Assembly (NCBI GenBank): GCA_010021705.1
Contig: RGMU01000018.1
Span: 1 to 13,675, forward strand
DNA from: Chitinophagia bacterium
GTDB taxonomy: Bacteria; Bacteroidota; Bacteroidia; Chitinophagales; Chitinophagaceae
Length of the DNA: 13,675 bases
Reading direction: 5' to 3'
Both the position numbers and the translations under genes were made by a program. Within the stretch, counting starts at the first letter, position 1, and every line of letters begins with the position of its first letter. This document shows, one piece after another, positions 1 through 6,642 of this stretch. The notes below the pieces were generated by a model. That model ran no database searches. It was given only the letters and a program-made list of their open reading frames with translations, and was not told the origin of the DNA.

Positions 1-344
1 ATGCAGACGAAGGCGATTATAAGGAGTTTTTGGCAGCCATTTCCTATACCGGACATTTTGCAAGGCATCATTATTTTACATTACAGTCCGGTATTATTCT
101 GCAAAACTATCATTTGCTTATTCATGATTCTTCTGTTGCCAACGCTTCTACTGAGACTTTAACCCGCTATCAACATGTAGAATCTTACCGTAACTGGAAC
201 TTTATGAGCCAAATAAGCTATGAATATCTGTTTCTTAAAAACCATGTAGGCGTTGGCATAGATATAAGATACCGTAAATGGTTAGCGTATAAAGCCGGTA
301 ATTCGCTTTACCCGGGAGTTCGCTTTTCCTACCATTTTCTCTAA
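1..344 (+). CDS. C-terminal end of an outer-membrane beta-barrel-like protein (partial)
   Basis: The reading frame is open from the left edge (first full codon at 3) and ends with TAA at 342-344, so only the last 113 residues are visible; the real start lies outside the window. The visible part has alternating short hydrophobic/aromatic and polar stretches, for example QSGIILQNYHLLI, SQISYEYLFLKNHVGVGIDI and YPGVRFSYHFL. This is the pattern of membrane-spanning beta strands joined by turns, and the last strand ends in aromatic residues near the C-terminus, as is common in outer-membrane barrels. No family can be named from this fragment. It converges on the citrate synthase gene, with a shared terminator between them. 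An outer-membrane location is an inference from strand pattern only; a soluble beta-rich protein remains possible. Confidence 0.55.
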   Translation, partial: ADEGDYKEFLAAISYTGHFARHHYFTLQSGIILQNYHLLIHDSSVANASTETLTRYQHVESYRNWNFMSQISYEYLFLKNHVGVGIDIRYRKWLAYKAGNSLYPGVRFSYHFL

Positions 345-361
345 TAATTTTTTCCCAACAC

Positions 362-391
362 AAAAAAGCCACCCGCAAAGGTGGCTTTTTT
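362..391. terminator. Bidirectional Rho-independent terminator
   Basis: A perfect 6-bp stem GCCACC (368-373) / GGTGGC (380-385) with a 6-nt loop is flanked by six A on the left (362-367) and six T on the right (386-391). It can therefore end transcription on either strand: the plus-strand barrel gene that stops at 344 and the minus-strand citrate synthase that stops at 414. Confidence 0.9.
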
Positions 392-413
392 GTTATCTAC
401 GTCTATTTTAGTT

Positions 414-1736
414 TTAGTGAGCTACTACAGTTTGTTGGGCTATAAAGTTTTTAACCCATTCAGTGGTAACGGATTTAGGACGCTCAATGGCTAAACCTAA
501 TGCTCTGTCCCAGCATAGGCTTGCTAATACGCCTAATGCGCGGGACACACCAAACAGCACGGTATAAAAATCTTCTTCTACCAAGCCAAAGTGCTTTAAT
601 AGCGCACCGGAGTGGGCATCTACATTTGGCCAAGGGTTTTTAATTTTGCCGGTGCTTTCTAATATCGGTGGTGCCACTTCATATACGCGCCATACGGTTT
701 GCACGGTGCTGTCAGTAGGGCAGTGTTTTTGTGCAAACTCCATTTGAGCGGTAAAGCGAGGGTCGGTTTTGCGCAATACGGCATGTCCGTATCCAGGCAC
801 CACTTTGCCTGCTTTTAGGGTGGCTTGTATATAGTCGGCTATTTGTTCTTTAGTCGGTTCGTTGGTGTTTAGCTCATTGCACATTTCTTCAATCCACCTT
901 ATCACCTCCTGATTAGCCAAACCGTGTAGCGGACCGGCTAAGCCTGCCATACCGGCAGCAAAGGATAAGTAAGGGTCGCTTAGGGCAGAACCTACAAGGT
1001 GGGTAGCATGTGCCGATACGTTGCCGCCTTCATGGTCGGCATGAATAACCATGTAAAGGCGTATAAGGTCTTTAAAGCTGTCTTCTTCAAAGCCAAGCAT
1101 GTGTGCAAAGTTGGCACTCCAGTCTAACAGCCCGTTCGGGTGTATGTGTTCGCCGTTTTTATATTTACGTCTGTAAATATAAGCTGCCACGCGTGGCAGG
1201 CGGGCAATAAGGGTCATACTGTCTTCATATATGTATGACCAGTATTCTTTTTTGTTAATGCCGTCTGTGTAGGCTTTGGCAAATTTTGACTCCGTTTGCA
1301 AGGCAAGTATGGCTGCAATAAACTGCGTCATGGGGTGTGTGGAATCGGGTAAGGCTTCTATCACATCAAACACATGGTTAGGCACATGAGACTGCCTTGC
1401 CCATACCGATGAAATGTGCTCCACGTCTTGCTGTGTGGGAATGGTGCCGGTAAGCATTAAAAAGAACAATCCCTCCGGAAGTGGTTCGTTGCCTCCTTCT
1501 GCTTTGGGCAGCAATTCGCGCAGTTCCGGTATGGAATAGCCCCTAAACCGAATGCCCTCATTAGAGTCTAGGAGTGATGTTTCCGTTACCAAGCCCGTAA
1601 TGCCCCTCATACCCTGATAGGCTTGTGCAATGGTAACGTCTTCTAACTTCATATTGCCGTTTTGGTCAATAATGTTTTTAATTTCTTTGCCTAATTCATC
1701 TGCTTTTTGCTTAAACAGGTCTTTCACGTAGCCCAT
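414..1736 (-). CDS. gltA: Citrate synthase, eukaryotic/mitochondrial type
   Basis: This enzyme condenses oxaloacetate and acetyl-CoA to citrate in the first step of the TCA cycle, in the cytoplasm. The 440-residue protein matches the mitochondrial type rather than the usual bacterial type II enzyme. The long motifs [20 protein letters not shown] (232-251) and [13 protein letters not shown] (265-277) are near-identical to what I recall of animal enzymes. The catalytic triad is present: His271 in GPLHG, His318 in PGYGHA and Asp373 in NVDAHSG. The substrate-binding arginines are also there (Arg327, Arg399 in SRALGV, Arg419 in ERPKS). No zinc-ribbon or NADH-site N-terminal domain of the E. coli type is visible. 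The only plausible start is the ATG at 1734-1736. It is transcribed alone: a terminator ends the nusG operon upstream, a promoter motif lies at 1782-1789, and a terminator follows. The symbol gltA is used by function; by ancestry it is closer to eukaryotic CS. Confidence 0.96.
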   Translation of the reverse strand: MGYVKDLFKQKADELGKEIKNIIDQNGNMKLEDVTIAQAYQGMRGITGLVTETSLLDSNEGIRFRGYSIPELRELLPKAEGGNEPLPEGLFFLMLTGTIPTQQDVEHISSVWARQSHVPNHVFDVIEALPDSTHPMTQFIAAILALQTESKFAKAYTDGINKKEYWSYIYEDSMTLIARLPRVAAYIYRRKYKNGEHIHPNGLLDWSANFAHMLGFEEDSFKDLIRLYMVIHADHEGGNVSAHATHLVGSALSDPYLSFAAGMAGLAGPLHGLANQEVIRWIEEMCNELNTNEPTKEQIADYIQATLKAGKVVPGYGHAVLRKTDPRFTAQMEFAQKHCPTDSTVQTVWRVYEVAPPILESTGKIKNPWPNVDAHSGALLKHFGLVEEDFYTVLFGVSRALGVLASLCWDRALGLAIERPKSVTTEWVKNFIAQQTVVAH

Positions 1737-1781
1737 GATGATTTATTTTTCTTACTTTTTTTCTTACGATTTTATCGGCAA

Positions 1782-1811
1782 CAAAGGTAGTATAAATTCC
1801 TATCTTTGAAA
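1782..1811 (-). promoter_or_regulatory. Putative citrate synthase promoter (Bacteroidota type)
   Basis: On the minus strand TACCTTTG (1789-1782) matches the Bacteroidota -7 element TAnnTTTG exactly. The -33 region one spacer away reads TTTC instead of TTTG, so it is imperfect. Transcription would start near 1777, giving a leader of about 40 nt before the ATG at 1736. Confidence 0.5.
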
Positions 1812-1863
1812 TAATAGTTAGTTAAGTGGTTAGCTTTTAAGGCTAAATGTGTAGTTAAAATTG

Positions 1864-1896
1864 AAAAAAGGCACGCTCTATCATAAGAAGCGTGCC
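1864..1896 (-). terminator. Rho-independent terminator of the secE-nusG operon
   Basis: Reading the minus strand, GGCACGCT (1896-1889) pairs perfectly with AGCGTGCC (1877-1870) across an 11-nt loop and is followed by six T (complement of 1869-1864). It lies 33 bases past the nusG stop and shows that the nusG transcript is meant to end here rather than continue into ribosomal protein genes. Confidence 0.88.
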
Positions 1897-1929
1897 TGAA
1901 AATAACTATTATTTAATAGTGGAGTAAGG

Positions 1930-2514
1930 CTACCCCACTGCTTTTTCTACTTGGTTGTAGTTTAGCTCTACCGGCGTAGCTCTGCCGAATATTTTTACTA
2001 CTACTTTTAGTTTTTTGCGCTCTTCGTTCACTTCTTCTACCGTGCCGTTAAATTCATTAAACGGTCCGTCAATAATTTTAACTGTTTCACCGGTAATAAA
2101 CGGCTCGGCAAATACTGCACCTTGCTCCTCTACTTCATCCATTTTGCCAAACATTTTGTGCACTTCGCTTTTGCGGAGTGCTGTGGGGTTAGATTTTCCG
2201 AGAAAGTGTATCACACCGTTTACGCTGGTAATAGTGTGTATAATATCGTCTGTAAGTTTTTTGTCAACAGCTTCTAACAGAATATAGCCTGGAAAAAGAG
2301 TTTTTTCTTTTTGCTGCTTTTTGCCGTTAACTATTTTATAGATTTTTTCAATGGGGCATAACACCTGCACCACCGACTTTGACCAGCCATTAATCTTAAC
2401 TTCTTTATCTATATACTCTTTTGTTTTTCTTTCTTTTCCGCTTACCACGCGCAGCACATACCATTTGGTATCTGCTGCCGGTTCAGCGGTTTGAAGTTCT
2501 AAGCTATCGCTCAT
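1930..2514 (-). CDS. nusG: Transcription termination/antitermination factor NusG
   Basis: NusG binds RNA polymerase and modulates pausing, Rho termination and coupling to the ribosome. The 194-residue protein has the NGN domain at about residues 17-120, starting with KWYVLRVVSGKERK and containing the conserved LFPGYILLE near residue 73. A KOW domain follows at about 140-175 (GETVKIIDGPFNEFNGTVEE, then a basic KKLKVVVKIFGR strand). The length is normal for the family. The first 16 residues are acidic and variable, as expected before the NGN domain. It lies 30 bases after secE and is co-transcribed with tRNA-Trp and secE. The next gene in most bacteria would be rplK; here a strong terminator and citrate synthase follow instead. 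Confidence 0.95.
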   Translation of the reverse strand: MSDSLELQTAEPAADTKWYVLRVVSGKERKTKEYIDKEVKINGWSKSVVQVLCPIEKIYKIVNGKKQQKEKTLFPGYILLEAVDKKLTDDIIHTITSVNGVIHFLGKSNPTALRKSEVHKMFGKMDEVEEQGAVFAEPFITGETVKIIDGPFNEFNGTVEEVNEERKKLKVVVKIFGRATPVELNYNQVEKAVG

Positions 2515-2544
2515 AATAAAACAGGAATTTAATGCCTAAGCAGG

Positions 2545-2751
2545 CTATTTGGCTAAAAGTTTGTATATAAACTGAAGTACAATGTTACACACTGTATCTA
2601 AGCCGGCAACAACCAATGTTACCAATCCAAGTGCCACTATCACAATAGCTGTGGTTTGCTGCAATTCTTCCCATGTAGGCCAGCTTACTTTATGAAGCAA
2701 TTCTTCATACGCTTCCCTTACATAAGAATCTATTTTTTGAAAATAACTCAT
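2545..2751 (-). CDS. secE: Preprotein translocase subunit SecE
   Basis: SecE is the small essential clamp of the SecYEG protein-conducting channel in the inner membrane. The 68-residue product is the short, single-span form typical of most bacteria outside the gamma-proteobacteria. An amphipathic N-terminal helix (about 2-20) is followed by the family signature KVSWPTWEEL (residues 21-30). One transmembrane segment spans about 34-60, and the protein ends in a short basic tail, KLLAK. The start ATG at 2749-2751 is the only one giving the full amphipathic helix. It lies 66 bases after the tRNA-Trp gene and 30 bases before nusG, in the conserved order tRNA-Trp - secE - nusG. Confidence 0.94.
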   Translation of the reverse strand: MSYFQKIDSYVREAYEELLHKVSWPTWEELQQTTAIVIVALGLVTLVVAGLDTVCNIVLQFIYKLLAK

Positions 2752-2817
2752 ATCTTACGCTTAGTGTCTTTAAACAATAATTTACCTCCCTGCGGTTCTT
2801 AACGCTTATCTAAAAAG

Positions 2818-2888
2818 CACGGGCACGCGGATTCGAACCACGATCAAAGGTTTTGGAGACCTCTATTCTACCATTGAACTATGCCCGT
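2818..2888 (-). tRNA. trnW: tRNA-Trp (anticodon CCA)
   Basis: The minus strand folds as a complete 71-nt cloverleaf. The acceptor stem is ACGGGCA / TGCCCGT and the D-stem GTTC / GAAT, with the loop containing TGGTA. The anticodon stem GAGGT / ACCTT closes the loop CTCCAAA (anticodon CCA), and the T-stem CGTGG / CCGCG closes TTCGAAT. The discriminator base is G. The 3' CCA is not encoded (the next bases are CTTTTT), so it must be added enzymatically. Its position directly before secE is the widely conserved arrangement; the tRNA would be cut out of the secE-nusG transcript. Confidence 0.96.
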
Positions 2889-2926
2889 AATAGACTAACT
2901 TCCCCAACGGGTAGGCATTGGGTGTG

Positions 2927-2958
2927 CAAAGATAATAAAATGTTGATTACTTACCAAA
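2927..2958 (-). promoter_or_regulatory. Promoter of the tRNA-Trp - secE - nusG operon
   Basis: On the minus strand TTTG (2958-2955) and TATCTTTG (2934-2927) are separated by 20 bases. This matches the Bacteroidota consensus TTTG-N19/20-TAnnTTTG at both elements. Transcription would start near 2920, about 30 bases before the tRNA 5' end. Confidence 0.8.
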
Positions 2959-3039
2959 AAACGGGGAAAATATATTTTGAGGTAATTAGTAAATTAATGT
3001 GCGCCAATATTTTTAGCAACCCTATTACCAATAATACTT

Positions 3040-3047
3040 TACTTTTG
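3040..3047 (+). promoter_or_regulatory. Possible -7 element for the rhomboid pair
   Basis: TACTTTTG matches TAnnTTTG and lies 57 bases before the rhomboid ATG. No TTG is found at the right distance upstream, so support is from one element only. Confidence 0.35.
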
Positions 3048-3104
3048 CCTATAAAATGGCTTTTTATGCTTGTGTATGATTTGCCCTTAAAACAATAATG
3101 AAGC

Positions 3105-3803
3105 ATGAGCAGTTTTGGGCTTAATAATATCTCTCCTGCTGTAAGAAACATCATAGCAATCAACATTGCTATGGCAGTTTTGCAGCATCTATTCATACTT
3201 TTTAACTTTGATTTGGCTAATGTGCTGGGGCTTCATTATTGGGAAACGCCGCGCTTTAAGGTATGGCAGCCGCTAACGCATATTTTTATGCATGGTAGCG
3301 CTACGGACCCTTCGCTAACGCTTCGCCACCTTTTTTTCAATATGTTTGGCTTGTATATGTTTGGTCCGGTATTAGAAGATATATGGGGTAGCAGGCGATT
3401 TATGCTTTTTTATCTGATATGTGGCTTAGGCGCGGCGTTTTGCCAGTTGGCAGTGCTAACCGTAGATTTTCATACGCTTACGGGCAGCTTTATACCCGTG
3501 CTTCCTGCGTCTTATTTACCTGCGTTAGAGTTAAGCAATATGGTAGGGGCTTCGGGGGCAGTGATGGGTGTGCTAATGGGTTTTGCCTATATTTATCCTA
3601 ATGTAGAGCTTTACATTATGTTTATACCCATACCGGTCAAAGCAAAATATGCCATTGCAGGCTATGTGGCACTTGAGCTATTTTCAGGGTTTGGCAATTT
3701 TCAGGGCGATAATGTGGCGCACTTTGCCCACTTGGGCGGTATGCTATTTGCATTTATATTATTAAAAATATGGGGTAAACCACCACACAACCGCTATTAT
3801 TAG
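3105..3803 (+). CDS. Rhomboid family intramembrane serine protease (active-site complete)
   Basis: Rhomboids cleave transmembrane substrates within the inner membrane using a Ser-His dyad. The 232-residue protein has about six transmembrane helices. The oxyanion/L1 region is HLFFNMFGLYMFG with Asn79, the catalytic serine is Ser150 in GASGAVMG, and the likely catalytic histidine is His209 in HFAHLGG on the last helix. A longer loop (about 118-145) sits before the serine helix. The start is the ATG at 3105; an ATG at 3098 is out of frame. It is followed after 17 bases by a second rhomboid-family gene that lacks the active site, so the two are probably co-transcribed and may work as a pair. The substrate is unknown. 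Confidence 0.92.
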   Translation: MSSFGLNNISPAVRNIIAINIAMAVLQHLFILFNFDLANVLGLHYWETPRFKVWQPLTHIFMHGSATDPSLTLRHLFFNMFGLYMFGPVLEDIWGSRRFMLFYLICGLGAAFCQLAVLTVDFHTLTGSFIPVLPASYLPALELSNMVGASGAVMGVLMGFAYIYPNVELYIMFIPIPVKAKYAIAGYVALELFSGFGNFQGDNVAHFAHLGGMLFAFILLKIWGKPPHNRYY

Positions 3804-3820
3804 TAGATTTGCCATACATT

Positions 3821-4738
3821 ATGAAGAATAATAAACTGTTTATAAATTATTTGCCAAGTTTGAACCGCAATGCGGTTTTGCAGCTTGTAATTTTGCAAGG
3901 CGTATTCTATTGCCTATTAGGCATTTTATGGGCTGTATTAGAAATAGTAAATTCCGGCAGCGAATTGGTGTACAATGCCTACATCATGCCCCATATATCG
4001 CTCACGGCATTGCCTATCTTGCGCACCCACTGGTGGGCTATATTTTTTTATGGCTGGATGCACCGCCCTCATGAGTTTTTGGGCTACTTAGCAGACTCGG
4101 TCTGGCTTTATACATTTGGCTTGGCTGTGCAAAACTTAGTGGGGCACAAGCATGTGATTCCTATTTTTTTATATGCACTGCTGTTGGGCGGAATTGCCTA
4201 CTTTTTAATGCTTTTTGCACCCGGTGTGTGGGGCAGAGTGGGCACGCCTCAGTTTATAACGCCGGTTGCCGGAATATTGGCTTTAGGGTTTGCGGGCTTA
4301 AATTTAGCACCCGGCAGCAGAATCTACTTTTCAGAACGGATAAACATACCCATGCCCGTTATTGTAGGCGTATATGCAGCCGTAATGCTCCTTTTCATGG
4401 GTTCTGTACCGGCTGTTTTGCTTTGCATGGTGGGGGCATTTGTAGGTTATAATTATATTACGTTGTTGAAAGCAGGCTATAACCCCGGTGGATGGATATA
4501 TGCAGTAGTGGACTACTGCAACAATATGTTTACCCCAAAAGCCAAGAAAAAGCCGTTTAACTCCGGTTCTTATTCAGGCGCTCCAAAAAATACTACAATC
4601 CGCCCCTCCACCGGTGGTAACCTCAAAGTTACCCAAAGCGTGATAGACCAGCTATTGGATAAGATAAATCAAAAAGGCTACCACTCTTTAACAGATGAAG
4701 AGAAGGATATACTAAAGCGGGCATCGGGGTCAGAATAA
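3821..4738 (+). CDS. Catalytically dead rhomboid-family protein with DUF6576-like tail
   Basis: The first ATG at 3821 gives 305 residues; an in-frame TTG 12 bases earlier is less likely. The rhomboid core is recognisable from spaced hydrophobic helices and from NLAPGSRIYF and VGAFVGYNYI, which fit the loop after helix 4 and the helix 6 pattern. Aligning by these landmarks, the active-site serine position is Val149 (TPVAG in place of GASAA). The histidine position is Cys202 (CMVGAFVG in place of HLGGALFG), and the oxyanion Asn position is Asp92. The last 35 residues (DQLLDKINQKGYHSLTDEEK region) form a soluble helical tail like the DUF6576 domain of Bacteroidota rhomboids, reached through a basic, Ser/Gly-rich linker (about 238-268). 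Being inactive is inferred from the residues; a partner or substrate-adaptor role for the upstream protease is a guess. Confidence 0.85.
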   Translation: MKNNKLFINYLPSLNRNAVLQLVILQGVFYCLLGILWAVLEIVNSGSELVYNAYIMPHISLTALPILRTHWWAIFFYGWMHRPHEFLGYLADSVWLYTFGLAVQNLVGHKHVIPIFLYALLLGGIAYFLMLFAPGVWGRVGTPQFITPVAGILALGFAGLNLAPGSRIYFSERINIPMPVIVGVYAAVMLLFMGSVPAVLLCMVGAFVGYNYITLLKAGYNPGGWIYAVVDYCNNMFTPKAKKKPFNSGSYSGAPKNTTIRPSTGGNLKVTQSVIDQLLDKINQKGYHSLTDEEKDILKRASGSE

Positions 4739-4757
4739 AACAGCTTATAATGAAGCA

Positions 4758-5135
4758 CTAAAGGTTCAACTCTGCCTTCATTTCAACAATAACTTGTGTT
4801 AAAACATCGCACACATGCTCTACCATTTGGCGCATCTGAGGCGTAATGGCATTCTCTTTAGTAAGCACACCGGCTTCTAATTGCTTAATTCGCTCTTTGG
4901 CAATGTTATCAAGGTCTATCACCTCTTCCTTTATGCTATCTACATGAAAACTCCCTACCGCAGGCTTCATGCGGTGGGAGAAAAATTTAATCTGCTCAAT
5001 ATTCTCATTGGCAAGAGCATCAGTAAGCCCCTGAACAGACTCCGATACGCCAATCACAAATTCGTTGCCAAGATCGGCTACCATATCGGGGTCATCATCG
5101 CATAAATCGCGAATTTCTTCTAAACTATATAGCAT
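4758..5135 (-). CDS. Stand-alone Hpt (histidine phosphotransfer) domain protein
   Basis: The 125-residue, all-helical protein carries the Hpt signature FFSHRMKPAVGSF, with His54 as the expected phospho-accepting residue and the following Lys57 in the usual position. It would shuttle phosphate between the receiver domain of a hybrid sensor kinase and a response regulator in the cytoplasm. No kinase or regulator gene is adjacent, so it is an orphan relay protein here. It is convergent with the inactive rhomboid gene (19 bases between stops) and has its own promoter motif at 5188-5217. The single ATG at 5133-5135 is the clear start. The family assignment rests on the helix pattern and the His motif, not on long identity. 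Confidence 0.8.
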   Translation of the reverse strand: MLYSLEEIRDLCDDDPDMVADLGNEFVIGVSESVQGLTDALANENIEQIKFFSHRMKPAVGSFHVDSIKEEVIDLDNIAKERIKQLEAGVLTKENAITPQMRQMVEHVCDVLTQVIVEMKAELNL

Positions 5136-5187
5136 ACAGATGATTAAACAAAACAGGTGGGTATCTTATTCAAAAACAAATGATTAG

Positions 5188-5217
5188 CAAAGTAACGAAC
5201 TATTTTCCTTCTTTCAA
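5188..5217 (-). promoter_or_regulatory. Promoter of the Hpt gene
   Basis: On the minus strand TTG (5217-5215, inside TTTTTG) and TTACTTTG (5195-5188) are separated by 19 bases. The -7 element differs from TAnnTTTG at one position (T for A). The leader before the ATG at 5135 would be about 45-50 nt. Confidence 0.55.
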
Positions 5218-5463
5218 AAAGAAATGGAGTAAATAACGAAAAAAACACCTATTATTACCAAATCATTTACAATTAGTACCATCTACTACTGCAAACAACC
5301 AATACGGCACAAGTTACAATATCTTTTTAATTCAATAAAAATAATCACAAATAAGTACCGAACAAAGCTAAAAAGCGTTGGTTTAAGCACCGGTTAATAA
5401 TTGGTATATAACAGTTGCAATATATTTACGTTAAATAAATGGCACACAGGGTAGTAAAAACAA

Positions 5464-5471
5464 TAACTTTG
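5464..5471 (+). promoter_or_regulatory. Putative -7 promoter element for the secreted-protein gene
   Basis: TAACTTTG matches the Bacteroidota -7 element TAnnTTTG. There is no good TTG at the -33 position. Transcription would start near 5476, about 30 bases before the ATG at 5506 and just before the GGAGG at 5481. Confidence 0.5.
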
Positions 5472-5480
5472 CTTATATTT

Positions 5481-5509
5481 GGAGGTAAAACCAAATGAGC
5501 AACGAATGA
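5481..5509 (+). promoter_or_regulatory. Shine-Dalgarno site and four-codon leader ORF (MSNE) coupled to the next gene
   Basis: A perfect GGAGG (5481-5485) stands 9 bases before an ATG at 5495-5497. That ATG opens a reading frame of only four codons (Met-Ser-Asn-Glu), ending with TGA at 5507-5509. The TGA overlaps the ATG of the secreted-protein gene at 5506-5508 in an ATGA arrangement. The GGAGG is 20 bases from the second ATG, too far to serve it directly. This is the classic layout for translational coupling, though chance is possible in so short a stretch. Confidence 0.5.
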
Positions 5510-6642
5510 AGAAAGTATTATTACACCTTTGTTTACTTACAGCCACCCTTACCGGAGGTAGTGTTTATGCCCAAAGCTATTATGCAGTGGACAGTGCCTT
5601 TATAGATTTAGACAACCTAAAATGGATAGATTCTGCTGCATTGCCCCCTAAAGAAGTGCCTGCCGCACCCGTTGCAGACGAGAACGGTAATATACCCGCT
5701 CCACCGGAAACCGATACCATAGCCATTCCAAGCTGGGACTTTAAGCGTGCCGGTAAATATGCCAACCGCTTTACCGCATTCAGCCTTAATGGCAATGTGC
5801 CCTTAACTGCTGTTTATAAAGGTCGCACCTTCCGTATAGTGGACGAAACCAAAATGGCATATAAAATATCTGCCAAGTCAAAAGAGATAAACGTAAAAAC
5901 CAATACAGATGACGATGCCGTTTTAGACAGCGTGCCCGGCAATCAATTTTTAATCTCCTCTTCAGAGGGCATAATATTAGTGCAGCGATATGACCAAAAT
6001 ATAGGCTACCGCATTACCAAATATAATGAATGGGGCAGACCTGCATACAAAAAAACAATACCCCACACGCCAATGAACGACAAAGGCAAACCCGAAGGCG
6101 AACCCTACCTTTTCTATTTCTCCCACACAGACCGCTTTATGGCATTTACTTCTTTAAGCTCTCGTGCCACCCACCGTGCAGTAGTGATAGACTTAAAAGA
6201 CGGTAAATACCTACCCATAGGAGCTACAATATGCGGCTGCGTAAGAGCACCCAACGAAATTCAATACATGGGCTACCTTGTGCGTGATGAACCCAATAAA
6301 GCTTTAAAGGTAAACATTGCCGGCAGTGCCTTTAGCCTGAAAGAAAACAATATTACCAAAGTAGTGGGCGAGGCTTTACTAAACGATACCACACTTGTAT
6401 TAGCCCGCTACTATACCGGTATGGCAGGCATAAACTTAGCGGCATTCCATGCTAAAACCGGCAGGCTGGTATGGCAAACCGGCACCGAAATGGTGCAGCC
6501 TAAAAATGCACCCACCATTATTTACCTAAGCCAATACAAAAATGAGCTTATAATGGAGGGAGAAGACCCCACAACCGGCAAATATGTTGAAATATTTAAC
6601 ATAGATAACGGAAAACGTATGTTCTCTACCATTCAACCATAA
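5506..6642 (+). CDS. Secreted/periplasmic beta-propeller-like protein of unknown function
   Basis: With the ATG at 5506 the product is 378 residues and begins with a clear Sec signal peptide: MKK, a hydrophobic stretch to about residue 20, and a VYA/QS cleavage site after Ala22. An upstream in-frame TTG at 5479 would hide the signal and is rejected. A Pro/Ala-rich segment (about 45-68) follows. The rest is beta-rich, with repeated strands of the kind YRITKYNEWGRP, AVVIDLKDGKYLPI, LAAFHAKTGRLVWQT and VEIFNIDNGKR. Such D/T-x-G-turn strands resemble PQQ-like or WD-type propeller blades. I do not recognise a named family. There is no lipoprotein cysteine and no C-terminal sorting domain of the type IX system. 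It stands alone, with its own promoter motif and the leader ORF described separately. Confidence 0.75.
   Translation: MKKVLLHLCLLTATLTGGSVYAQSYYAVDSAFIDLDNLKWIDSAALPPKEVPAAPVADENGNIPAPPETDTIAIPSWDFKRAGKYANRFTAFSLNGNVPLTAVYKGRTFRIVDETKMAYKISAKSKEINVKTNTDDDAVLDSVPGNQFLISSSEGIILVQRYDQNIGYRITKYNEWGRPAYKKTIPHTPMNDKGKPEGEPYLFYFSHTDRFMAFTSLSSRATHRAVVIDLKDGKYLPIGATICGCVRAPNEIQYMGYLVRDEPNKALKVNIAGSAFSLKENNITKVVGEALLNDTTLVLARYYTGMAGINLAAFHAKTGRLVWQTGTEMVQPKNAPTIIYLSQYKNELIMEGEDPTTGKYVEIFNIDNGKRMFSTIQP

Larger units (their letters stand above)
5136..5505. other. AT-rich intergenic region between divergent Hpt and secreted-protein genes
   Basis: No gene-length open frame of convincing composition is present on either strand. 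The region holds the Hpt promoter on the left and a -7 match plus a four-codon leader ORF on the right. Between about 5220 and 5440 it is A/T-rich with no repeat, tRNA or clear hairpin that I can support. Confidence 0.6.

Noticed and set aside
1801..1808. Plus-strand TATCTTTG as a promoter
   Set aside because: It matches the -7 element but points into the nusG terminator and the antisense strand of nusG, with no plus-strand gene and no -33 element.
2853..3098. Plus-strand 81-codon open frame
   Set aside because: It covers the tRNA-Trp gene and its promoter on the opposite strand and has no motif or ribosome site.
2951..3196. Minus-strand 81-codon open frame over the rhomboid start
   Set aside because: It overlaps the tRNA operon promoter and the first codons of a well-supported rhomboid gene; its hydrophobic look mirrors the rhomboid helix on the other strand.
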